Assembly: GCF_020520425.1 (NCBI RefSeq)
Contig: NC_079492.1
Coordinates: 59,705,042-59,769,041, forward strand
Length of the DNA: 64,000 nt
DNA from: Spinacia oleracea
Lineage: Eukaryota; Streptophyta; Magnoliopsida; Caryophyllales; Amaranthaceae
Direction of reading: 5' to 3'
Below are positions 23,143-32,200 of this stretch, one piece after another (the stretch's first letter is position 1; each line of letters begins with the position of its first letter). Below the pieces are notes generated by a model. The model was not told where the DNA came from and did no database searches. It was given only the letters and a program-made list of their open reading frames with translations. Position numbers and translations under genes: made by a program.

Positions 23143-25087
23143 GGAGATGTTTAAAATTTACTCAAACCCCAATTGCAAATACCTGAACAAACCCAATTGA
23201 ATGTTCCCAGTATTCCAGGTTGCCGGAAACGGAGGAAGAAGAGGAGGTACCCTAAATTGCTGTGGTGGATTGGTGAACCAGTGGGAGGTGAGGTGGCGAG
23301 TTGGTGCCGTGGAGGTGGTGGGGATGGAGAGGAGAGGGTAGTACTGTAGCAGGGTGTGTTTTCTTCTAAGCATTTATCCGAAAAGAACTTAGGTCAACTT
23401 ATTTGAATTTATAATACTCCGTACTGTATTGAAAAAAATCTGAGGTAAAATTACATTTAATAATCCAATTTTTAAAGATTTTCCAAAATAATCCAATTTT
23501 TTAATTCTTATCTACTTCCTCCCTTCTTTTTTACTAGTTTTATATATGCACGCGATGCGTGCGGGAGTATATATATTATAAAATTAAATATTGTGTTACT
23601 ACAATTAGTTTCTTTTCTATTAGACTTATTTTGTCTGAACTTATTATCTGAAATTATATGAATTTAACTTAACTTATATGAACTTATTTTATCTGGAAAA
23701 AAAAAAAACTTATCTTATCTGAAATTAATAAACTTTTTGTGTGTGAAAATATATGAAAAAAAAACATATTTTTTCTGAACTTATCTAAACTTAATTAACT
23801 CAATTGATCTGGACTTATTTGTCTGAAATTATTCAAAATAAGTCAAACGTCACAGAGCCTTAATCAACCCAAACAATAGGAAATAACAAATTGTTCACAA
23901 AGTTCATATAAAAAAAATTAGACATAACACCATTAACCAAATATCTAAAATTTAAATAGTGAAACTTAACATTTAAATAATGTATTTGACTTCTTTATTT
24001 TAATATCTAAATTTCAAATAGTTAAACATGCCATTCCATGAGAAAAAAAAGTCTAAATTGCAGTACAAAAGTAAACCTATAAATAATGTGTTTTTTTTGT
24101 TTTTTTTTTTAAAATTTTTGCTTGTAATACGTACACTTGCCAAACCACATATACTCCTCCGGCCAATTCATTTGCAGCACATAACTAACACTATATGAAT
24201 GTTCTCGATTATAATATTCTATTGGTTTATGTAGCACCCACAACAAAATCTCTGGTTCCAAAGGTTGAGAATACTTTTTGCATGACCGAGTTACGTCAAT
24301 TAGGTTGCATAAACGTAAACAATTACCTTTTTAATTTTTTATTAAAATATAAGCTAATTAAAATCAGACGACTATTTAATTAACCAGATGAAGTACTTAT
24401 TTTATTTCAGTATTAGTACTGTCAAATTACCACTTTTAGTAAATATGGTAAGTCAAAACTATAACCTATAAAACCAAATAAGATATTTTGATTTTCCCTT
24501 AAATTAAAAAACCAGATATTAGTTTCGACCTTTGATCTTCAACTTTGACCGAAATGCACTCTAATTATCTTTTCTATAAAATATTATAATTCAATATTAT
24601 AAAAGCATATATTGAACTCAATTTAACGGTATTTAATTTGTAACATTTAATTTTAAAAAATTAGCAAAAATATATGGTCAAAGTTGATGTATGAATAGTG
24701 GCAAAACTAAAAGTGTTGCAATTGTTTTTTAAACAGACTAAGCATTATTTACCCACATTGTTAATATATTTTTTTTTGTTCCTCCATCTTTAGTGTATAT
24801 TTAATATGGCATACAATTAACTTATTTTTAGTGCTTTGTATTGAACATTAATCTTTTACCTAGTAAAACGTATGTATTTTTCCTACATATTTAGTTATAC
24901 TCGTATTATTTGCTACTACTAATATTGAAAGTGAATACAACACATATTTAGTGTATAATTTGATGCATCGTAGTACTATATATTTACTCCTAATCTTAAA
25001 AAGTGAATACTACATGAATTATTTGCATATTTTACCGATTTATTGTCACTAAACAACGTACCTTGCTTTGACTTTTTTTCCAATCAT
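23143..25087. other. Promoter side of FAR1-like gene and AT-rich intergenic DNA
   Basis: The first few hundred bases are the putative 5' UTR and promoter of the minus-strand FAR1-like gene. No confident TATA was assigned. Beyond about 23400 the sequence is AT-rich and without genes. It contains the cagacaaaataag-type relic (about 23620-23850, reverse orientation) and a decayed MITE (about 24520-24745). Confidence 0.45.
24520..24745. repeat. Degenerate Stowaway-like MITE relic
   Basis: The segment shares blocks with the Stowaway-like MITE at 17996-18256: ttcaactttgaccg, gtcaaagttgatgtatgaatagtg and gttgcaattgttttttaaacagac. The ends are eroded and no clear TA duplication was found, so this is called a relic. 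Confidence 0.45.
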
Positions 25088-25264
25088 ATTGCTATTGAGA
25101 TAATATCATAATATAAAGGATAATATATCATTTATATTATTACTGATTATGTAAATATACTTAACATATTAGTGGTAGATTTGATTTTATATTATCTTCT
25201 AATTATGTACAATATCTTTGTTATTTTAGCAATTGATATAACTGTTGACTTTGTAATATTCTTA

Positions 25265-26380
25265 GGCCCTGTTCTTTAGAGCTGAACTGAACTGAACTGA
25301 ACTGAATGCTCCTGAACTGAACTGAACTGAACTTAACAGAAAATAATAAATAATAAATAATAAATAATAAATAATAAATAATAAATAATAATAATAAATA
25401 ATAAATAATAAATAATAAATAATAAATAATAAATAATAAATAATAAATATAAATAATAATAATAAATAATAAATAATAAATAATAAATAATAAATATAAA
25501 TAATAAATAATAAATAATAAATAATAAATAATAAATAATAAATATAAATAATAAATATAAATAATAAATAATAAATAATAATAATAATAATATAATAATA
25601 AATAATAAATATAATAATAAATAATAAATAATAAATAATAAATAATAAATAATAAATAATAAATAATAAATAATAAATAATAAATAATAAATAATAAATA
25701 ATAAATAATAAATAAATAATAAATAATAAATAATAAATAATAAATAATAAATAATAAATAATAAATAATAAATAATAAATAATAAATAATAAATAATAAA
25801 TAATAAATAATAAATAATAAATAATAAATAATAAATAATAAATAATAAATAATAAATAATAAATAATAAATAATAAATAATAAATAATAAATAATAAATA
25901 ATAAATAATAAATAATAAATAATAAATAATAAATAATAAATAATAAATAATAAATAATAAATAATAAATAATAAATAATAAATAATAAATAATAAATAAT
26001 AAATAATAAATAATAAATAATAAATAATAAATAATAAATAATAAATAATAAATAATAAATAATAAATAATAATAATAAATAATAAACAATAAATAAAAAA
26101 TAATAAATAATAAATAATAAATAACTAGTTATAAATAATAATAATAAGTAATATAGTAATATAAATATAAATACAAATAAAAATATAAATATAAATAATA
26201 AGTAATATAATAATATAATAATATAAATATAAATAATAAGTAATGAACTGAACTGAACTGAACTGAACTGAATGCTCCTGAACTGAACTGAACTGAACTG
26301 AACTGAACTGAATGCTCCTGAACTGAACTGAACTGCCAAATAAGTCCTGAAACTGAAATTAAGCCAAAAAGAATAGGGCC
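25265..26380. mobile_element. Harbinger/Tourist-like MITE swollen by microsatellite, TSD tta
   Basis: The ends GGCCCTGTTCTTT and, inverted, GGCCCTATTCTTT are flanked by tta (25262-25264 and 26381-26383), the TWA duplication of PIF/Harbinger elements. Inside are pentamer arrays of tgaac at about 25283-25334 and 26243-26335, and between them roughly 0.9 kb of aat/aataaat repeats. The intact 3' LTR lacks all of this, proving it is one insertion unit. The long open frames in this array are products of the repeat, not genes. Confidence 0.85.
25340..26242. repeat. AATAAAT-type microsatellite array
   Basis: Almost pure repeats of ataataa and aat units, with small irregularities near 25560-25620 and after 26085. 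It lies wholly within the Harbinger-like MITE. Confidence 0.95.
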
Positions 26381-26443
26381 TTAGACTTATATAAATACTT
26401 ATTACAAACATCAATACAGTTAAGCTTTCTCATAACTCTATCA

Positions 26444-26456
26444 TGGTATCACAGCC
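26444..26456 (+). other. Primer-binding site of copia-like element
   Basis: TGGTATCACAGCC starts immediately after the 5' LTR and resembles the complement of the initiator tRNA-Met 3' end (usual form TGGTATCAGAGC). Confidence 0.75.
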
Positions 26457-27436
26457 TTAATCCGTCTACATTTTTCCCTCCCTTCTCCCTTTCCACATAT
26501 TCCTCTTCACCATAACCCATGTCGACCACCATTGACAAATGGTGCATGGATAATACTGAACTTTCTTTTTCTCCTCTAATTTAATGGTGTGGTTGTGTCG
26601 TTCTCACACCCAAACAAGCAGAACATTTCTAGAAAGCTTCAAATTAAGACTTCCGCTCAACTTTTTGGCACCCTGTAGTTTACCTACCAAGTGTTGTCAA
26701 ACTTCAATAATCTCGTATCTCCAATAAACTGATATGGAGAAGTACTAAAAGTGTCAAAACTACCATCACCACCGTGATAACCTTATTTTCTCCTTTCATG
26801 GTGGCAATGAAACCTTTTTTTATCTTTTCAATATGTTGTTGGCACACGCTAATTAACAAAAATTACTCATATCTAATGCTTTATAATATGAGTGTTCTAA
26901 ACAAAAAAAATGTTTTTGTTTTTGTTTTAATGTTTGTTTTTTGCTATCAGTGGTTCACGATTCAACAATCGTGAAAACCAACCACTAAGCCAATTTCCCT
27001 CTTTCTATTTCTATATCTTTAAACACACAAAAAAACTCACTTTTTTTTTCTTCACGCATCTTTTCTTCATTTAAAAAATAAATAAATTAACTATTAATAT
27101 TCCATGTTTTCTCTACGCTTATCCTCTAATATAATTTATTTATTTCTTTTTTAAAAAAGCTCTTTTCTTCTTCAGTTTGATGCTATCAAAACTACCTTCA
27201 CCTTTGACATGTGCAACGAGCACAAAACAATGTCAAATTTCTATCTCTTCTCACTACTTTGGGTTTTACAACCCAAATCAATATCATTCAAAACTTCATA
27301 TATGGTCATCATCCACATCATTTTGTCTCCTCGACTCCTCGAGGCAAGTCAAGCAACTACCATTCAAGCAATCGATCTTCATTTACTATTTCTCAAGATT
27401 GGACTTTTCTCCCCGGACGTCCATCTTGCGGGGGCG

Positions 27437-27668
27437 TATAGAGATAATATCATAATATAAAGGATAATATATCCTTTATATTATTACTGATTATGTAAAT
27501 ATACTTAACATATTAGTGGTAGATTTGATTTTATATTATCTTCTAATTATGTACAATATCTTTGTCATTTTAGCAATTGATATAACTGTTGACTTTGTAA
27601 TATTCTTAGACTTGTATAAATACTTATTACAAACATCAATACAATTAAGCTTTCTCATAACTCTATCA
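27437..27668 (+). repeat. 3' LTR of copia-like element
   Basis: This 232-base direct repeat of the 5' LTR ends ...ctctatca and is followed by the attgc duplication. It preserves the empty site of the Harbinger-like MITE. Confidence 0.85.
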
Positions 27669-27889
27669 ATTGCCTGCCTTAGGAAAATAGTTTAAATAGA
27701 AAATTTGCATTGAACTTTCCCTAAATCTTAGCATTATTTATACCAAAAAATTTACATACCCTTGGTTTACTATAATAGTATTGTGTGACGCGATTTATTA
27801 GGCGTAAAAGCAAAAACATTACCCTCGTACTTTATAAAAGTTACCAAATAAAATTAAAATGGTACGTACTCCTTAACTTATTAAAATTA

Positions 27890-28445
27890 GGCAAATTTGT
27901 TAAAAAGGACCTTTTATAACCCAAATTTTGCGAGAAAGAACCTTATATAATTTTTTTTGTGAAATAACACCTTAATGTAAATTTTTTTGCGAGAAAGGAC
28001 CTTATATAATTTATTTTTTGTGAAATCACACGTTAATGTAATTTTTTTTTGCGAAAGACAACCAAAAGTAAATTTCCGGCATTGACTGAGCTTTTTCGGC
28101 CATTGACTTGCACGTGAGAAGCACGTGTGGCATTATTTTGCTTATCACACCCAATTTTCCTCCAAAATTCTAAGCTTTAAAACCTAAAGTTGAAAAAAAA
28201 AACCGAAATAAAATCAAGTTTGAAAATTCAAGAATCGGGAAAATCATTGTCTTTAGCTAACGTAAGCCACACGTGCTGCTCACGTGCAAGTTAATGGCCG
28301 GAAAAGCTCATTCAATGCTAGAAACTTTCCTTAGGTCCTTTCTCGCAAAAAAAATTACTTTAAGGTGTGTTTTCACAAAAAAAATTATATAAGGTCCTTT
28401 CTTGCAAAATTTGAGTTATAAAAGGTCCTTTTTGACAAATTTGCC
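27890..28445. mobile_element. Palindromic MULE MITE, 9-bp TSD ttaaaatta
   Basis: The termini ggcaaatttgttaaaaagga and the inverted equivalent tcctttttgacaaatttgcc are flanked by perfect 9-bp duplications ttaaaatta (27881-27889 and 28446-28454), typical of Mutator-like elements. Nearly the whole 556 bases is one long imperfect inverted repeat: the arms match through cttatataa, the cgtgagaagcacgtg and cacgtgctgctcacg blocks, and end near a short loop around 28150-28240. No coding capacity is seen. RNA from it would fold into a long hairpin. Confidence 0.85.
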
Positions 28446-28454
28446 TTAAAATTA

Positions 28455-28791
28455 TAAAGTGCCTCATGGAGATTATAAAGTTACTTATAAAAAATTACAA
28501 AATTACCTTTATTAGAAAAAAATATTCTCAAAATTGTGAATGAAATTAGAGTAACCAGCAATTCAAAATAAGTTCAATTTGGCAACACAGAGGCTAAATT
28601 AAAGCTTAGAGCTTAAAGCTTCTCAAAATTTCTCCCTCCTCATTGTTGCTCATGAGCAATCGGGTTCCACCGTCATCAAAAAGAAAGCTATGAGATGCCA
28701 TGAAAAAGAAAACTATGAGCCGCCGTTAAAATCGTTTCTAATTTTAGTCACTTCCTCTTTTAAATCAGTCAGTTTCTCATTCCTGTTATTT
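28455..28791. other. Unassigned DNA between two elements
   Basis: I see no gene or repeat with clear ends. This is the pre-insertion sequence of the Tat retrotransposon. It continues at 40314. Confidence 0.4.
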
Positions 28792-28796
28792 GTTTG

Positions 28797-29221
28797 TGTT
28801 TGGGCTCCCAATTGATTCTCAATTGGGCCACTAAGTTCAAAGCCCAATGGCTCTAAACAACAACATCAAACCTACCAATGGCTATTCCGCCATCCATTAA
28901 GGCCCAAGGCCCAATAACAATAAGTGACCTATGGGCATTTATTATGCAAACACTATAAATAGGCCGCCAAGGCTCACACCTCAAGGTACGTCGAATTTAC
29001 CGCCTTAAGACTACTCTTCTAGAGAACTTCTCTCTAGAATCCGAGCATCATTCTTACTTAGGCATCGGAGGGGCTTTCCTCGGAAACACCCCCGAGGCTA
29101 GTAACTTTGCTATTGTGCAGGTGAATTCGGACTCCACTCATTCAAACAAGCAAGATCTTCAACACATACAAAAGGGCCTTCATTCGAAGCCCATTGTTTC
29201 CATCTTTACAACACCGGAACA
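28797..29221 (+). repeat. 5' LTR of Tat element
   Basis: Begins TGTTTGGGCTCCC and ends ACACCGGAACA. It contains a TATA box near 28953-28960 (actataaatagg). It is identical to the 3' LTR except at 28837. Confidence 0.95.
28953..28960 (+). promoter_or_regulatory. LTR TATA box
   Basis: The stretch cactataaataggccgcc in U3 is a classic plant TATA box. It would drive the genomic RNA and gag-pol. The same box lies in the 3' LTR near 40040-40047, where it could fire into flanking DNA. Confidence 0.7.
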
Positions 29222-29224
29222 ATT

Positions 29225-29243
29225 TGGCGCCGTCTGTGGGGAA
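29225..29243 (+). other. Primer-binding site of Tat element
   Basis: TGGCGCCGTCTGTGGGGA lies three bases after the 5' LTR. This primer-site form is common in Tat-type plant elements. Confidence 0.75.
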
Positions 29244-29291
29244 GAACACTTCAAAGCCTTTGAAAGACATCAATCACCTCTTTCCGCGAAA

Positions 29292-32200
29292 ATGGTGAAC
29301 GATGTTGTTAACAACAATGACGACGATATGATGGTGCGGTCAGATTCAGAATCTGACCAAGAGGGGCACCCTCAATCGATGGCGAGGTCACAGCCAAGCA
29401 GAGCTACGACCGCCACAAATGCAGGACCTCCGATTCCAACTAGGGAAGAGCTCACTGCGGCCATGACCATCATGCAAAACTTCCTCTTCAATGAGAAGCA
29501 GCAAGGGCTGGCAAATGACCGCAGAGAAGAGAGGAGGACCAGGCGAAGGCTGAACGAGCCACCCAGTGTGGAAGTGTCCAGACCCGAACGAGAACTCCTT
29601 CCCTTGACAGGTACACACTTGACGTCGAGGTGGATGGAAAGCACGTGGGACACCCAAAAAAGGGCACAACAGCAACCAGATTGGTTTGCGAGACCATCGC
29701 CTACTCCAACAGCTCTCCAAAGCGAATCGACTACTCATAACACTCGGATCCGAAGCTCGGTGCTCAGCAGGTTGAGACCCTCGGTCCATTCAAGGTTAAG
29801 ACCTTCGATCCATACGAGACTCGGGGTAGGTGAGTCGAGCAGGTCTGGCGAACGACCCGAGGTCAGTAGCCGAGAAAGAAGAAGAGACAGGAGGCATGAT
29901 CGAACCCCTAGCCCCCATCGTACGCCCGAGCGTTCTAATCACAGAACCTCGGCAAACGAAGGCATCAGGGCTAGACTCGGGAAAAGAATCATGACTCCTA
30001 CGTCATCCCCTTTCTCGGACGAGCTGATCATGGAAGAAATACCGAAAGTAAGACTGCCAGCGCACCTAACCTACAGCGGAATCACAGATCCGAGGGATCA
30101 TGTCATCTCATACGAACAGCAAATGTTCTTGAGTCCCTACTCCGAAGCATGTTGGTGTAAATACTTCCCAACCACGCTAACCGGAGTGGCGGGAGAGTGG
30201 TTTAGATCGCTGCCGAAGGGATCGATCAAGAGCTGGAAAAAGCTGAAAAAGAGATTCTGCACACAGTTCGTGAGCAACAATCGCCCCGAGCGAACCACAG
30301 CAGAACTGACCTCAATCCAACAAGAAAGAGACGAAAGTCTGAGAGAATTCATGGCCAGATTCATGAAAGAATCAACAAACATACCAAACTTGCAGCCAGA
30401 CGTGGCCATCTTCGCCTTGAAGCACGCGCTCCAGGAAGGGAAGTTCCGTGACGAACTCTCAATGAAGAACCCCTCCAAAATAGCTGACGTGCTCCAAATG
30501 GCCGATGCGTTCATCAGAACCGAAGAGTTCAACAAGGCCGCTGCAAAATTGAAGGGATCGTCAGATCCGAGAGACACAAAGAATAACCAGAGCAGGCCCG
30601 AGGGCGGCTCAAGGAAAGGGAAAGAGAAAGTAGGAGCTAGAGAGATGAGCCCGAAGAAAGACGGGAGAAGGGGTGAACTTCAACCCAAATACACCAACTA
30701 CACTCCACTAACTCTGCCCCGAAAAGAGATATTTAGCCTCAACAGAAATGATGAAAAGTGGAAACTACCGGGGAAGCTCAAGTCCAACCCAGCTCGGAGA
30801 AACAAGAACAAGTGGTGCGAGTTCCATGATGACTTCGGTCACCATACCGAAGAGTGCAACTCGCTGAAAGACAACATTGAAGACCTCGTTCGCCGAGGCT
30901 ACCTGAAACAGTACTTGTTAGACCGAAGGGAGGAAAAAGAAAAGGCCGCAAGCGGCAAACAACACGAGCAACCCCAGAAAAGGGTCTACGAAGCAACAGG
31001 GCACAAGAAAAATGACATCCTAGTGGTGTTCGGGGGACAGAAGTCTGGCCAGGCCAGCAAAAAACACCTAAGAGCCCTCTCCCATCGGGTCAACTTCAGC
31101 GCGGTTGGAGACAACCAACCACACCCCCCGAACATGACCTTCACTGCTGATGATTGCTTCGGAGTCCAGTACAAACATGACGATCCTTTGGTCATTTCCA
31201 TGGACCTCAACAATCACAACGTACATCGAGTGTTAGTCGACGGAGGAAGTGCCGTCAACATCATCTTCAGAAACTGCTTCGAGCAGCTGATCCTCGAAGA
31301 ACCAGAGGAAGCACTGACGAAAGTCAGTTATCCTCTGATCGGATTCAACGGATCCGCAGCTATCCCTCGAGGAAAGATCACCCTGCCAGTCACAGTGGGC
31401 GAAGGCCAGGCAGCAAAAACCCTTCGGGACGAATTCTTGGTGATGGACTGCGACTCCGTATACAACGTAATCATGGGGAGAACCATGATTCACAAGATGC
31501 AAGCAGTCCCCTCCACATACCACCAGCTGATGATATACGTCTCGGATGCAGGATTCGCCGAACGAATCAGAGGTGATCAAGAAGTGGCGAGAAGAACCTG
31601 CCACACTGCTGTCCGAAAGCCCAAACTAGGGGACGGCCCCGAGGAGGAAAAAGGAGCTACGGGAGAGGAAAGCGAGGCAAAAAGGAGAAGAGCAAGCACG
31701 AGCAGCTTGTCTCCCGCGGAAGTTGATGCTCGCCCCGAAACCCTATCCCCCGAACCGGATCAAGAAATGGAGGATATCTTCCTCGAAGATGATTCAGACA
31801 GGAGCGTCCGAATAGGCAAGGGCCTAAGCTCGGGGCTCCGAATCGATTTGATCCGATTACTCAGGGATCATAAAGACATCTTTGCATGGTCAGCAGCAGA
31901 TATGCCAGGGATAAATCCGAAGCTGATTTGTCACAAGCTGGATGTCAACGCTGAAGCTCGGCCAATCAAGCAAAAAAAGAGAAATTACTCCTCGGAGAAA
32001 AACAAAGCCATCGCCGAGGAGGTTAAAAAGTTGCAAGAGGCCGGATTCATCGAACCATGCATGTATCCGAAGTGGCTGGACAACGTGGTGATGGTCAAGA
32101 AAGCGAACGGCTCATGGCGAATGTGCGTAGATTTCACAGATCTGAACCGAGCCTGCCCCAAAGACTGCTATCCCCTGCCAAGGATAGATCAACTGGTTGA

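Larger units (their letters stand above)
25093..26443 (+). repeat. 5' LTR, interrupted by a Harbinger MITE
   Basis: The LTR parts are 25093-25264 and 26384-26443. They match the uninterrupted 3' LTR, which therefore shows the pre-insertion sequence with a single tta at the insertion point. Confidence 0.85.
25093..27668 (+). mobile_element. Non-autonomous Ty1/copia-like LTR element, TSD attgc
   Basis: Two direct LTRs (5' copy 25093-26443 including a later insertion, 3' copy 27437-27668) enclose 993 bases with no intact ORF. attgc flanks both sides (25088-25092 and 27669-27673). The primer-binding site TGGTATCACAGCC directly follows the 5' LTR and a purine-rich cttgcgggggcg precedes the 3' LTR, both in the Ty1/copia style. 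With the insertion removed each LTR is 232 bases, and I count five mismatches. The LTRs start TATTGAG and TATAGAG, not the expected TG. The interior resembles only weakly the end of a copia polyprotein. Confidence 0.82.

Noticed and set aside
25221..26414. Two overlapping minus-strand open frames of 397 and 275 codons rich in F, I, Y and L
   Set aside because: They are translations of the aataaat microsatellite in the Harbinger-like MITE, with no complexity or family resemblance.
27177..27460. Three overlapping plus-strand frames in the copia-like element
   Set aside because: They weakly resemble the end of a copia polyprotein but all are short and none has a conserved motif. Treated as non-coding interior.
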